Shown: one piece after another, positions 17,173-28,400 of the stretch | How the letters are laid out: each line of letters begins with the position of its first letter | Numbering within the stretch: position 1 is the stretch's first letter | NCBI GenBank assembly: GCA_903834925.1 | Contig: CAILLA010000225.1 | Span: 1 to 64,000, forward strand | Length of the DNA stretch: 64,000 bases | Direction: 5' to 3' | From: an uncultured Schlesneria sp. | GTDB taxonomy: Bacteria > Planctomycetota > Planctomycetia > Planctomycetales > Planctomycetaceae | Translations under genes and position numbers: made by a program | Notes under the pieces: generated by a model | What the model saw: the letters and a program-made list of their open reading frames with translations, nothing else | What the model was told of the DNA's origin: nothing | Databases searched by the model: none

Positions 17173-18324
17173 ATGCCAACAAATTCACTCCAATTTCGTG
17201 CGATTTTTATTGCTCCGGTTCTATTCGCGGTGCTGGCGGTGCCGGTATCGGTTTCGGCTCAGAATGAATGGGAAGTCAGTCCCGAAAGCGAGATTGCCCT
17301 AGAACGAGGGCTAGCCTGGCTGGCGAAATCGCAGGGAACGCAGGGAAACTGGGAATCGAACGATTTGGGGTTGGTCGGTTTGGGGGCGCTTGCATTTCTT
17401 TCGGCAGGTCACATGCCGGGTCGGGGCAAATATGGTGATAATGTTGATCGAGCGTTGAAATATGTCGTCAAGAATGCCAAGCCATCCGGTCTGCTGAATA
17501 TCGCTGATGCTCAACGAGACCTTTACAATCATGGTCTGGCCGCGTTTGTGCTTGGCCAAGCGTACGGAATGACCGACGACCCGCAGATTGGCAAAACACT
17601 CGAACGGTCGCTCAAGCTGATCGCCAATACGCAATGTGACGACGGGGGTTGGGACTATCGGGCAAAACGTCAGCCGCATGGGCATGACCTTAGCCTGTCG
17701 GTGATGCAGGCCAAAGCACTTCGCAGTGCCGTCGACAGCGGGTTCGAGGTTCGCAATGACGTCATCAAACTCGCGATTCAAAGTGTCCGGGATCACTACA
17801 AGGCTGAAAACGGTGCTCGCGGGTTGGAAGATCGTGCAAAAGACGGCCCAGGGCAATTTACGTATGATGGCAATCGTGCCACGGTAGCCATGTCGGCCTG
17901 TGGTGTCGTCTGCTTGCAGGAATTCGGTCAATACGACGACTGGCGGATCTCGAAGAATCTCGATTATATCTCGAAAGAATTGTCTCGGATCGCGCCTGTG
18001 AAAGGTAATGGCGAAGTCCCATTTGATGCCTATACGCTTTATTACGTCGGTCAGGCCCTGTATCAATCCGGTGGCAGCAGCTGGCGGACAAATTATCCGG
18101 TTTTGCGAGACCACCTGGTCGCGTCACAAGTTTGCAAGCCCGAGAATCCGGCGGAAGATGGTTCGTGGCGCGACACTCGCTGGGTTCACGGAAAGCAGGG
18201 GCAACTGTATGGGACTGCCGTTGGATGTTTCATTCTGGCGATTCCAAACCGGTATCTACCCATTCTTCAAGAAGGGAAGATCGAAGGATTGCGCGAAAAG
18301 TTAGGCGGAGAAAAGCCAAAGTAA
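17173..18324 (+). CDS. secreted prenyltransferase/squalene-oxidase-repeat protein
   Basis: The 383-residue product has a signal peptide (residues 1-32, ending VSVSAQ). Most of the rest is an alpha/alpha toroid of the squalene-cyclase/prenyltransferase type, with QW-like repeats: ALERGLAWLAKSQGTQGNWESN near the N-terminus, ANTQCDDGGWDYRAKR in the middle, and EDGSWRDTRWVHGKQGQLYGTAVGCFILAI-like sequence near the end. It lacks a DxDD motif, so it is not a terpene cyclase. Secreted proteins of this fold are frequent in planctomycetes and probably bind polymers. It lies 105 bp before the VWA-protein genes and may be the first gene of that operon. Confidence 0.8.
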   Translation: MPTNSLQFRAIFIAPVLFAVLAVPVSVSAQNEWEVSPESEIALERGLAWLAKSQGTQGNWESNDLGLVGLGALAFLSAGHMPGRGKYGDNVDRALKYVVKNAKPSGLLNIADAQRDLYNHGLAAFVLGQAYGMTDDPQIGKTLERSLKLIANTQCDDGGWDYRAKRQPHGHDLSLSVMQAKALRSAVDSGFEVRNDVIKLAIQSVRDHYKAENGARGLEDRAKDGPGQFTYDGNRATVAMSACGVVCLQEFGQYDDWRISKNLDYISKELSRIAPVKGNGEVPFDAYTLYYVGQALYQSGGSSWRTNYPVLRDHLVASQVCKPENPAEDGSWRDTRWVHGKQGQLYGTAVGCFILAIPNRYLPILQEGKIEGLREKLGGEKPK

Positions 18325-18429
18325 ATCCCCTTTCCACCGAGGCTTCTTACTGTTGTTTGACGAATTCAGAGTTCCGAGGCTGGTACAAACTGGCTTGCGA
18401 TTGTCACGGTAAATCCCTGAAGAGTTTTC

Positions 18430-21132
18430 ATGCTTAGTTTTGATGCGAGTTCATTTGCCATCGCCGGAGCCATCGCAGCAGCGGGGCCGGTGCTGATTCA
18501 TCTTTTGAATCGACGTCGATTCAAGACGGTGAACTGGGCGGCAATGGACTTTCTCCGTGAAGCCATCGAGCGTAACCGCAAGGTTCTGCACTTACGCGAC
18601 ATCCTGTTGCTGGCGCTTCGCATGCTGGCGGTCTTGTTGTTTGGCCTGGTGTTGTCCCGTCCGTTTTTCAAAGGGGCTGCATCGAGTGCGATGTGGCAGG
18701 CCTTTCTGCTTGGGTTGTGCCTGCTGGTTACGTTTGGATTCGCTATCGGGTGGGTAACGAGCCGCAAGGGACGCGGCAAATTGTTGCTCGCAGCCGGGAT
18801 GGTTGCCGGACTATTTGCATCCGGTTTTCAATTGTACGCATTATCCCGACAGTCTGCTGATTTGAACGAATCGATCGCCAGCGCACGGGCACCTGTTCAC
18901 GCAGTACTCGTGATCGATAACAGTCGCAGCCTGGGGGTCGAGTCGCTCGGTGGGACCTTGCTTGATCGTGCCAAAGGGAAGGGGGCGGAATTCATCGATT
19001 CTCTGCCACCCGAAAGCAGGATCACGGTGATTCCTCTGGCTGGTTCTGAAGACCCATTTACCTTAGATGCTTATCGCAATAAAGACGACGCGCGTCGAGC
19101 ACTTGATCGTGTGAAACTTGTCGATGCCGAGGGAGGAATTCGGGCTGGACTGGAACTGGCTGAGCAAGCGTGTCGCCAGACTGTAGATCCACCATCAAAA
19201 CGGGTCGTGCTGCTCACGGATTTGCAAGCAACAGCGTGGCAATCGGTCGTTGCCTCTGAGTTATTGCGCCGCCTCTCTGGTCTGCAAGTCGTGAACATCG
19301 CGACAAATCCGGCGAGAAATGTCTGGGTATCGGGTCTGCATATTGAAGACGGGCTGACAAGCTCTGAGGTTCCGTGCCGATTGTTGGCTCGTCTACATGC
19401 CAGTGGCGCCAGTAGTGTTTCCGATGTGTCAGCGGAAAGTGAATCGTTTGAAGTACAGGTCAAGTTGCTGATCGATGGAGTCGAAGCGGCCAGCCAGGCC
19501 ATTGAGTTGACGCCGGGTCAGGAGCGTGAAATCGAGTTCACGCACCAGTTTGATTTGCTGGCGGACCCACTGAAACCCGGTTCTGCCGTTGCGACAATAG
19601 TGGTGCAGTCCGAATTGGCTTCATCAGATCAACTTCCCGCCGACAATCGCCAGCAGGTTGTCGTGCCAATTGTTGCATCATTGCCGGTTGTTTTCATTGA
19701 TCAGGTTGGAGACCAGGAAAATCTCGATCAGAATAAAATTGGTGAGACATATTCCCTGCGTCATTTGATGGCACCCCGATCAAGCGCAGACAAATCGCAA
19801 CGACGGTTAATTCACGTGGAACACGTTCGGCCCGATCAAGTGACACAAGAACTGTTAGAAACAGCTCGACTTGTCGTTGTCGCGGGATTGGAAAAGCCAG
19901 ATGAGGCGACCGTTCCGTTACTGCGAGATTTTGTTCAGCAGGGTGGGCCGCTTGTGATCCTCGCCGGTGGGAATTTTGACCCGGTCGCTTGGATGGAGCG
20001 GGCGTGGCTTTCAGGACAAGGTATTCTTCCGGTTCCGCTTGATCCGAAATCGGTCGGATTCACACCCGATGAAGCACCGGCACAATTACAGCCGTTTTAC
20101 GCGTCTTTCGGATCGATGCAGCATGACTTTTTTCTGATCGAAGGTGAAGACCCAAAGGTACTCTCGTCGTTATTTGAAGCGACGCCATTTTTTAAAGCTG
20201 TTCGAGCGGATCTTGGCGCGAATGTTCTTGAGAACCTGGTCACGGATGAGACGAAACGCTTTTCGGACGAAAAACGTTTTCTCGACAACTATCTGGCACG
20301 GACGACGACTCGCCTGGATCGAAGTGGAACAACGAGCCTGCTGGATGAGGACGAACGGAAATTTCGTCGACTTGAACCAGCCTGGTGGAGTTGGCGTTCG
20401 CCGCTCCCACTTGTTGATCGCTCACTGGCACCCGCAGAATTGGCAAAACGAAGTCAGCCACGAATGCTCGCTTCATTCGATGGCGATCATGGCCCCTTTG
20501 TCGTCGAACGACGTATTGGTGCGGGTCGGATTGTTCTTTTTACGAGTGGAGTCACTTCCGATTGGAACATGCTGCGGGGCTCGGGCGTGATGTATCTATT
20601 TCATCGAACCTTTTGTCAGTTGATGGAAGGAACGCTCCCTTCAAGAAACTACGTTGCAGGTCAAAAAATGACTTTGCCAGTCGAACGACGCGGAGACGTT
20701 CGTTATTGGTTGACCCGACCAACGGGGGTTAAAGAGCCTTTGACTGTGGATGCAATTGGTGCCAACATTTTTGGTGTCACAATTCGTCGTCCCGTTCTGG
20801 CGGGAACATATGCGGTTTCTTCCGAGCAAACGGATACGGCTTCGCCTGGTTCCGCATCGAATCGACTGGATGAAATTTCGCTCGCTGTGAATGGCTCGGA
20901 AAATGAATCGAATCTGACAGCCATCGCTGTCGCCGATCTGCAACAGAAGCTTGGCCACGACGATGTTCGCATTCTTGCCGCCGACGAACCAATTCGGCTG
21001 GAAGGGGGTGCCCGTCGCGGTCAAGATCTGTGGAAGCTGTTTGGCTGGTGTGTCCTGGGATGCCTGTTGATCGAAATGATGGTATTGGCCTGGCCCATGT
21101 TGGGGAAGAAGACTCAGGTGGCGCAACAATGA
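18430..21132 (+). CDS. BatA-domain/von Willebrand factor A membrane protein
   Basis: The 900-residue protein starts with the BatA (aerotolerance N-terminal) domain: a first helix, then the hallmark PVLIHLLNRRRFKTVNWAAMDFL and two or three further membrane helices up to about residue 140. A VWA domain follows from about residue 155, with the MIDAS motif in VLVIDNSRSLG. Next come a beta-sandwich region and a class I glutamine-amidotransferase-like segment (around 420-560). A final membrane helix lies near the C-terminus (LFGWCVLGCLLIEMMVLAWPML). The next gene starts inside its stop codon (ATGA at 21129-21132), so the two are translated together. Such proteins are thought to work with MoxR ATPases; the exact process is not known. 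Confidence 0.85.
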   Translation: MLSFDASSFAIAGAIAAAGPVLIHLLNRRRFKTVNWAAMDFLREAIERNRKVLHLRDILLLALRMLAVLLFGLVLSRPFFKGAASSAMWQAFLLGLCLLVTFGFAIGWVTSRKGRGKLLLAAGMVAGLFASGFQLYALSRQSADLNESIASARAPVHAVLVIDNSRSLGVESLGGTLLDRAKGKGAEFIDSLPPESRITVIPLAGSEDPFTLDAYRNKDDARRALDRVKLVDAEGGIRAGLELAEQACRQTVDPPSKRVVLLTDLQATAWQSVVASELLRRLSGLQVVNIATNPARNVWVSGLHIEDGLTSSEVPCRLLARLHASGASSVSDVSAESESFEVQVKLLIDGVEAASQAIELTPGQEREIEFTHQFDLLADPLKPGSAVATIVVQSELASSDQLPADNRQQVVVPIVASLPVVFIDQVGDQENLDQNKIGETYSLRHLMAPRSSADKSQRRLIHVEHVRPDQVTQELLETARLVVVAGLEKPDEATVPLLRDFVQQGGPLVILAGGNFDPVAWMERAWLSGQGILPVPLDPKSVGFTPDEAPAQLQPFYASFGSMQHDFFLIEGEDPKVLSSLFEATPFFKAVRADLGANVLENLVTDETKRFSDEKRFLDNYLARTTTRLDRSGTTSLLDEDERKFRRLEPAWWSWRSPLPLVDRSLAPAELAKRSQPRMLASFDGDHGPFVVERRIGAGRIVLFTSGVTSDWNMLRGSGVMYLFHRTFCQLMEGTLPSRNYVAGQKMTLPVERRGDVRYWLTRPTGVKEPLTVDAIGANIFGVTIRRPVLAGTYAVSSEQTDTASPGSASNRLDEISLAVNGSENESNLTAIAVADLQQKLGHDDVRILAADEPIRLEGGARRGQDLWKLFGWCVLGCLLIEMMVLAWPMLGKKTQVAQQ

Positions 21133-23615
21133 ATTGGACGGGGACGATTGGACGACTGCTGGGCCATGACGACGTGTCGAAGATTGAATCGGCACGGGTG
21201 TCATTCGGTTCGGCGTGGGCACACGCCTCGCCTGCTTTGGTGCTGTTTGGCTGTCTTGGTCTGGTCGCTTTGACGGTATTGTTCTATCTGCGATGGCAGG
21301 CTTGTGGACATCGTCCAACCCGGTTTTTCCTGGCTGCTTTGCGAGCGATTGCACTGTCGCTGTTACTGCTGATCCTGGCTGATCCGACGCTGGAACTGTC
21401 GCTGGTCAGTTTGCCGAAACCTGTGCTATGGCTTCTGCTGGATGGAAGCGACAGCATGTCGATCCCCGACGAGTTACCAGAATCTGACCGAAACAGACTG
21501 TCAAAGGCCGTGGATCTGACTGGATATCGGACTTTGCAAGCGGCGAAGAAACACTCGCAGGAAAGGAGTCCCGGTTCGAACCGTGCCGAATCCGCTGAAC
21601 GGCCGACTCGAGCCGATTACGCGAGATCGCTTTTGTTAAAGGCTGACCGGAATCTGCTGGATCGTCTGTCGACGAATTTTCGGCTTCGGTTTTTCAGTTT
21701 TGGTGAAACTGAAGGAGTACGGCTGCTCGATAACAGTGACGATAAAGATCACCTTTTGCTTGTTGATGACTGGCAGACAACAGGAAATGTGACGGCGTTA
21801 GGTGATGCGTTCGAGGATCTGTCCCGTCAACACGCGACAGACAATCTGGCCGCCGTGCTGGTCATCAGTGACTTCGATCAGAACTCGGGCACGGCACCAC
21901 TCTCTGCTGCCAAAAAGCTGGGGGTTCCGGTCTTCACCGTTGGTGTCGGGTCACTCACCGCAGTCGACTTGAGTGTCGATTTGCTCGCCCCACCCACGAT
22001 GAAAAAAGCCGAATCGTCGTCGATCAGCGTAACCGTTCGGCAACGTGAACTCGAAAACTCGTCCGTCTACGTCAGACTTTATGCGAACCCGCCTGTCTCG
22101 GGTGAGGCGGACGCCTCGGCCAGAACCTTGATCGGGGAAAAGGCGATTACGATCGTCGGTGGAAGTTCACAGATTGAATTTCCATATACTCCCGATGCGA
22201 CCGGCAGGTTTGTGTTTACTGCCGAAGTCGATCCAGTCGAGGGTGAAGTTGTCACTCAAAACAATAAGGCGGAACGCGAAGTCAATATTATCGACGACTT
22301 TCTGCGGCTGATGTTTGTGGAATACGAACCGACATGGGAGTGGCGGTTTGTGAAAGAGGTCTTTTATCGCGACAAGCTTGTTGGTGCTCGCGGCTTTCGC
22401 ACGTTTCTGCGTTCAGCCGATCCCGTCGTCCGCGAAACAAACGATCTGTTTTTACCGACCCTCACGCTTCCGCGAAGTCAGTTTTTTGAAAACGACGTCA
22501 TTTTTCTCGGTGATATGCCTGCGTCGGCACTGAGCACTCGTTTTTGTGAAATGACGAAAGAATTTGTGAGCCAGTTCGGTGGGGGACTGGTCGTGATTGC
22601 GGGGCCTCGATTTGGACCTGGTCAACTGGCCGAGACGGCGCTGGCTGACATGTTGCCAGTCGTGGTTGATCCGGACTCCAAGCGACGCGACGACAAGGAA
22701 TTTCGGCTGACGCTGACTCCCACGGCCAGCCAATTCGATTTCATGCGTCTTGGTCAAACGGATGCCGAAAACCTTAAAGGTTGGAACAACCTGAGCAAGC
22801 TTCCCTGGTACCAACCAGTCCGTCGCGTCGAATCGCGGGGAACCCAGGTTTTGGCCGAGCATCCGACTGACAAATGTATTGACGGTAAAACGCCACAGCC
22901 ATTAATTGCGGTACGGCAATACGGGCGTGGTGAAGTCGTGTATGTGGCGTTCGATGAAATGTGGCGGTTACGAAAACTTAACGGAGAAGGTTCTTACCGT
23001 CAGTTCTGGGGCCAACTGATTTATCGTCTCGGCCTCAGTCACGCACTTGGCAGTCATAAACGGTTTGTCGTCAGAACAGACAAGACGCAATATCGTTCAG
23101 ACGACCAGGTGCAGGTGACAGTCGAAGCCTACGACAAAGAGTTCCACCCATTAGATGAAAAAGAGATTCCTGATCGTCGGCTAACCGCTGAAATTGTTCG
23201 TCCTGATCGAGACGCTGAGGGAAACCGGGCTCAGATTTTTGGGATCCCCCAACTCAAGCAGGGGATCTTTGAAACACGCGTCCCTGTCTTCAGCGGAGGC
23301 GAATATCGATTAAGGGTCTCTGATCCGGTTGCGAATGAAGTTGTCGAGGTCAATTTTAATGTCGCAAATGTTTCGATCGAGCGACGAAATCCGATTCGCA
23401 ATGTTTCGCTGCAAAATAACATCGCGGCGGAAACGGGAGGTAAATCGTATGACCTGCTGGATGTCGACCAGTTTCCAGAGGATTTTCAACCCGTGCGTCA
23501 GAAAGAAACGAGCTTGGAAATCATTCCCTTGTGGAGTACGTGGCTGACATTCGGGTTAATGATGTCTCTGTTGATCGTGGAATGGTTTGTCAGAAAACGG
23601 GTGAATTTGGCTTAA
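21129..23615 (+). CDS. second von Willebrand factor A membrane protein of the MoxR operon
   Basis: The ATG at 21129 overlaps the stop of the previous gene (ATGA), which fixes the start; the product has 828 residues. Two membrane helices lie at about residues 40-60 and 75-95. A VWA-type domain with the MIDAS motif LLLDGSDSMS follows, with a second conserved segment at AVLVISDFDQNSG. A beta-sandwich comes next. A glutamine-amidotransferase-like part (LFVEYEPTWEWRFVKEVFYRD, GLVVIAGPRFGPGQL) occupies the middle, then Ig-like domains. The last ~25 residues form a membrane helix. It resembles the preceding protein in architecture, so the pair probably form a heteromeric membrane complex. The next gene starts at its stop (TAATG). 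Confidence 0.83.
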   Translation: MNWTGTIGRLLGHDDVSKIESARVSFGSAWAHASPALVLFGCLGLVALTVLFYLRWQACGHRPTRFFLAALRAIALSLLLLILADPTLELSLVSLPKPVLWLLLDGSDSMSIPDELPESDRNRLSKAVDLTGYRTLQAAKKHSQERSPGSNRAESAERPTRADYARSLLLKADRNLLDRLSTNFRLRFFSFGETEGVRLLDNSDDKDHLLLVDDWQTTGNVTALGDAFEDLSRQHATDNLAAVLVISDFDQNSGTAPLSAAKKLGVPVFTVGVGSLTAVDLSVDLLAPPTMKKAESSSISVTVRQRELENSSVYVRLYANPPVSGEADASARTLIGEKAITIVGGSSQIEFPYTPDATGRFVFTAEVDPVEGEVVTQNNKAEREVNIIDDFLRLMFVEYEPTWEWRFVKEVFYRDKLVGARGFRTFLRSADPVVRETNDLFLPTLTLPRSQFFENDVIFLGDMPASALSTRFCEMTKEFVSQFGGGLVVIAGPRFGPGQLAETALADMLPVVVDPDSKRRDDKEFRLTLTPTASQFDFMRLGQTDAENLKGWNNLSKLPWYQPVRRVESRGTQVLAEHPTDKCIDGKTPQPLIAVRQYGRGEVVYVAFDEMWRLRKLNGEGSYRQFWGQLIYRLGLSHALGSHKRFVVRTDKTQYRSDDQVQVTVEAYDKEFHPLDEKEIPDRRLTAEIVRPDRDAEGNRAQIFGIPQLKQGIFETRVPVFSGGEYRLRVSDPVANEVVEVNFNVANVSIERRNPIRNVSLQNNIAAETGGKSYDLLDVDQFPEDFQPVRQKETSLEIIPLWSTWLTFGLMMSLLIVEWFVRKRVNLA

Positions 23616-25309
23616 TGATGCAGACCAAACTGAGCATTCTTCGTTCTGAACTCGGCCGACTTAAGCGGAAGCGGGCATTGGTGCGCTGGGGGAGTGCTCT
23701 CTGTGCGATCATCGCAATTCTGTTGTGGTTGCTCGCCGCCGCGTTCCTTGGGGATTGGTCGTTCAATCTACCGATCGGAAGTCGTACAACGCTCTTAGTC
23801 TCGTGGGTTTTGGGGGGACTTTGGGCGATCAAAAAATTCGCGTGGCCAGTCATCTGTGCGCGAGAAACCACGGAAGATGTCGCCCTGTTCGTTGAGCGGC
23901 AGAATCATATCGACAGCGATCTCGTCGCCGCATTGCAGTTCGAGCAACCTGAAGCGAAGAAGTGGGGTTCATCACGCCTTGCCGATGCGGTCGTGGATTA
24001 TGTCGCGGAGTTTAGTCCTTCGCTGAATGTTTTCGAAGGGTTTTCGTATCAGCCGTTGCCCAAGCGGGCAATCGGACTCGGTGCGACACTCTTGCTGGTT
24101 GCCGGATTGGCGATGGCGTTTCCTGGTCATGCATCAGCCTTCTGGAACCGTTTCTTGTTGGGTTCCGCACATTATCCTACAAAGACGCAGATTGAATCGA
24201 TTCGGATCAATGGTACTGAAATTCCTGTCTTTGCCGAACGAACTGCGGCACAGGTCCGTATCCCATATGGCCAGCCAATCACGGTTGAAGTCAACTGTGG
24301 TGGCGAAGTCCCGTTATCCGGGTATGCCAGTTTGTCTGGTTTGAATAATGACTCGGTGAACCGAATCGACATCGGTACCGTTCCCGGAAAATCGAACACG
24401 TTTGCGGGAGAGGTGACTCATATCGCGGACTCATTCCGCGTGCGATTCCATTTTGGAGACGCATTATCAGACCCGGCCGAGGTGATGATCGTGCCTTTAC
24501 CGCTGGTCGATATTGTGTGGGAAGTCACTCCTCCAGATTATGCAAAGGGATCGTTAAAGCCGGGTGAGTACGAAGGAGGTTCGCGACAATTTTCAGTGCT
24601 GGAAGGTTCCGCCGCGAAGTTGAAATTGGTTAGCTCAAATAAGCCGTTGAAGTCTGCACGTCTGACGATGGGGGAAGTCACCTACGATCTCGTTAATTCT
24701 CCGGTTGATCATCAAAAGATGTCATCTTGGTCGCTACCACCCAACACACCGTTTGCGTCGATCACCGAGGCACTCAAGTACGAAATCCAGGTGACGGATC
24801 AAGACGGCCTTTCATTAGAAACGCCGATCGCCGGACAGATTCGCCTGAAAACCGACCGTCCGCCTCGGATCGTGGCCTCGGCAGTGACGCGCCAGGTCCT
24901 TCCGACGGCTCAACCGAAGCTCGATTATGCCGCCGGGGACGACTTCGGTGTTGCGAAAATTGTGGCTGTGATCAATCTCTCTCGGGAAGATGGACGAACT
25001 TCGCGGCACGAAGTTGTGGCAAAGGTTGTCGATGAGAATGACCAGCCGCTGACGATTGTACGAGGGCAAGTGACAATTCCATTGTCGTCATACGAATTGG
25101 CCAAAGGGGACGAAGTGAAAATTGTTCTGGAAGTGACAGACTGGCGAGGTGGTACTCCAGGTCAAACGGGTCTTGGCGAACCCAATAGTTTCAACGTGAC
25201 TGACTTGAACGGCATACTGGTTCAAACGGGCGAAGAAGATAAGAAATCGGCAAAGCAACTTGATGAAATTCTGCGGCGGGAAATGGGAATTGGCGGCGAT
25301 AAGAAGTGA
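23615..25309 (+). CDS. membrane protein of the MoxR/VWA operon (DUF4175-like plan)
   Basis: The ATG at 23615 overlaps the preceding TAA (TAATG) and gives 564 residues; a second ATG follows immediately at 23618. An in-frame opening back to 23531 lies inside the previous gene. Two membrane helices lie at about residues 24-45 and 52-68, and a third near 150-170. They are interrupted by a soluble segment with VALFVERQNHIDSDLVAALQFE. The C-terminal ~390 residues are beta-rich Ig-like domains outside the membrane (DIVWEVTPPDYAK, ALKYEIQVTDQDGLS, DDFGVAKIVAVINLSRE). The plan recalls DUF4175 proteins, which pair with MoxR/VWA genes, but I cannot confirm the family by eye. Function unknown. Confidence 0.72.
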   Translation: MMQTKLSILRSELGRLKRKRALVRWGSALCAIIAILLWLLAAAFLGDWSFNLPIGSRTTLLVSWVLGGLWAIKKFAWPVICARETTEDVALFVERQNHIDSDLVAALQFEQPEAKKWGSSRLADAVVDYVAEFSPSLNVFEGFSYQPLPKRAIGLGATLLLVAGLAMAFPGHASAFWNRFLLGSAHYPTKTQIESIRINGTEIPVFAERTAAQVRIPYGQPITVEVNCGGEVPLSGYASLSGLNNDSVNRIDIGTVPGKSNTFAGEVTHIADSFRVRFHFGDALSDPAEVMIVPLPLVDIVWEVTPPDYAKGSLKPGEYEGGSRQFSVLEGSAAKLKLVSSNKPLKSARLTMGEVTYDLVNSPVDHQKMSSWSLPPNTPFASITEALKYEIQVTDQDGLSLETPIAGQIRLKTDRPPRIVASAVTRQVLPTAQPKLDYAAGDDFGVAKIVAVINLSREDGRTSRHEVVAKVVDENDQPLTIVRGQVTIPLSSYELAKGDEVKIVLEVTDWRGGTPGQTGLGEPNSFNVTDLNGILVQTGEEDKKSAKQLDEILRREMGIGGDKK

Positions 25310-25324
25310 AGAAAAAAGAGAACA

Positions 25325-25416
25325 AAGAATGGAATCTATAGGACTAATCAGACTGATGGGACTGATGCAACAAAATATGTCTCATAGGTCCTATACGTCT
25401 CATAAGTCCCATTCTT
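25325..25416. repeat. imperfect inverted repeat of GGAC-containing units
   Basis: AAGAATGG (25325-25332) and CCATTCTT (25409-25416) are perfect inverted ends. Between them the left side carries TATAGGACTAATCAGACTGA and GGGACTGATG. The right side carries the complementary style of units (CTCATAGGTCCTATACGTCTCATAAGTCC). The whole can fold into a long imperfect hairpin. It lies in the 182-bp gap inside the VWA/MoxR operon, 75 bp before the start of the giant coiled-coil gene. Confidence 0.55.
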
Positions 25417-25491
25417 CAAAACCAAGTTTTGCTGCCAAGCCTAAATCCAAAAACACGAACACTAATGTCAGCGGTTTGAAGGAGTTCCAAC

Positions 25492-28400
25492 ATGTCAACG
25501 ATCCAATGGCGGCAAGTTGTGATTTGTGCGTTGATCGTGTTTTTCAACGGCGGCCAGTTTTTGGTCGCCCAGGTACTTGAACCCGAAGCATTACAGCGAA
25601 AGCAGGAAGACCAGCAACGAGCGCGGACATTGACTCGCGACTTGCTCGGTGGAGTGCTGGACGTGCAGCTGCGACAGCTCGACGAGAACGGCCTCTCCGA
25701 TCAGGAAATTTATCGCGACATCAAACTGATGCGACGGAATCTGAATCATCTGGTCGAAACAGAGATGTCGAAAGTGGTCGATCTGCTGGCCGAAGCACAA
25801 CGGTTGCCCGTCGACAAACGTGAAGCGGCATTCGTTGAAGCCCGTCAGCAGATTCGCACGGTCGTTCGTCAACTGGCCGTCGAACGTCAGAATTTATTGA
25901 AACGACTGAAAATCGCGGAACTGGCCGAGCAGGTTCGGCGGTTAATCCGGCAACAAACTGTCGTGCAAACGGCGACCAAAGGATTGCCGACCGAAACGCA
26001 GGCACGACAAGAAGCCCTGACCTTGAAAACGATTGAAGATCAGCGTGACGTGAAGGAATTGTTTCTCCATCTCGTCGACACAATGGTCGACATGAAGTCT
26101 TGGAGTGGTCTGTTAGCAATGGCTTCGGCAGACGGATTACGGATACTGAAAGCAGCCGAAGTTGGTAAGCATTTCGATGGAGCGGGACGTCAGTTGCAGG
26201 CAGTGAAATACACTGCTGCCTATGACGAACAAGAATTGGTGATCAAGGGGCTTCGAGAGCTTTTAAAAGTGATTGAGCGTACCCAGGGGGCGCTAAACAC
26301 TGAGCACATGGCGTCGATCGATCGAATTCGGGCACTGATCGACAGGCAGAAACAACTTCGAGAAGAAACGAAATCTCTTACCGACAATCAACGTCCTTCG
26401 GCTGAAATGGTTGAACGACAATCGGATCTCCAGAAAGAGATTGCTAAATTGACTGAAGGAGTTCGTGACAATGCCAAAGCAGACTCACACATTCAGCAGG
26501 CGGAGGCTGCAGCACTCGATGCGGCGACAAATCTGCTCGACAGCAAGCTTGAACAAGCGATGGCTGATCAAGGCCGCGTGTTAGGCAATCTCGCGGCATT
26601 GGAACTCGCATTGAAAGATCAGGCGAAACAGCAGACACGGGACAAGTCAGCGAATGAATTAGCGAACGCGGTCAAAGCCCTTCATGAAGCCAAGGCGATG
26701 GTTTTAGAGGCTCAAAAGAAACAAGATTCAGCAGAGTCGAAGGCCGAGACGGACGCTCAATCTGCTGCGCCAGAAACGAAACAAGTTGCCGAGATCGCTC
26801 AAGCAGCGATGGACAAATTTGAATTGCCAGCGGCGGTTGAAAACGCTTTGGGAGAGACCGCGCAGTCTGCTAACGAGGCGACGAAGAATCTTGAAACCGC
26901 TGCTGCCGAGAAAGCAACGGCAGTCGAAGAAAAGGCACTTAAAAAATCGGGTGATGCCCTTGATCGTACGATGGCGACCATTGATGCGGCGTTGGCGGAT
27001 GCGCAGCGACAAGAATCCGCCGTGAAGATTGGGGAACTCGCCCGAGCCGCTGAAGTCCTCGAACGTGCCGCTGCCGAAGAGCGTGCGATCGCGAAAGAGG
27101 CAACATCGCTCTCGCAAGCGGACCAGGCTGCGGGTGCAGAGGCATCTGACAAGGCGAAAGATCTCGCAGAGAGACAGCAAGATGTCAAAGCAATCGCCGA
27201 GAAGGCTGCGGAAGCACTTGCTCAAACGGCTCCTGCTGCTGCCAAAGACGCAACCGAAGGAGCCGCAAAGGCGAAGCAGTCGGAAGCAGACCTTCACTCG
27301 GTCGCCGAGAATAGGGGAGCCGACATCAAAACGGCAGCGACTCAAGCCGCTGCGGCGGCGATGGAATCATCACAAAAGCTGACCGATGCTGCAAAAGAGA
27401 TCCGTAAGGAAATTGTCGCGACAGCGAAGGATCTGGCAGCGCGAACGTCGGCCCAGGCCGAGCGGATCGCCGACGCACGAGCGGCTGTTGAAAAGGCAAT
27501 CGACGACCTTCCATCGCAAGACAAGGTCGCACAACTTGAAGCAGCCAAGGATCAACTTGGTAATGCGATGCAGGAACAAGCCAAGGCTGCGGGAAAACCC
27601 GAAGCGGCAATCGCTATGGAGCTCGTGGAACAAATTGCCAATTCGCTGGATGCTCAAGATGCTGCGTCAGCCGCAGCAACAGCAGCTGAATCTGGACTTG
27701 GTTCAGAATTGAAAGCGACAACCAAACAAGAAGAAGTTGCTGAGAAAGCGCACGCGGCGGCTGCGACCGCCGCAAAAAGGCCCCAGGCTCAAGCCGCTAA
27801 AGCACAGGGGAAACAAGATCCGCTCGCTCAGGCGTTGAACGAAGCTCAACAGGCGGCGGCCCAGGCAGCGAAGCAAACCTTAGACGGAGATCAATCTTCT
27901 GCGGACGCATCACGAAATGCTGCCGAAGCCGCGTTGAAACAAGCTTTGACATTGGCCGAAGCGGAAGCCACTGCCGCAACGGAAGCACCGTCGAGTGCCC
28001 CGCTTGATCAACAGGCACAGGCCAAGGCGACTGCGGCAACCAAAGGGGCCGAGATGCTAGCTGCCAAGGTGTCGGCTGAAGCAGGAGCCGACATTAATCC
28101 GGCCTCCATGGCGACGGATGCAGCCGAACAGACATTGTCATCGAATTCTGAGCAAGCACCGGCTGCTCAAGCAAAGGCCGTCGACGAATTGAAGAAGGCT
28201 GGAAAGAAGCTGGATGCGGCGATTCAAAAAGCCGCAGCCGATCAGGGTAAGGCATTAGTTCAACAATCCAAAGAGAACACGATGTTGGCCGATCGGATTG
28301 CAGGAATTGACCCTGCTGCTGCGGACGCAATTGATGCTGCTGCGACAGCTGCCCAGGTCGGAGCCGACGCACAGGACTCACCTCGTCAGATGGCAGAGGC

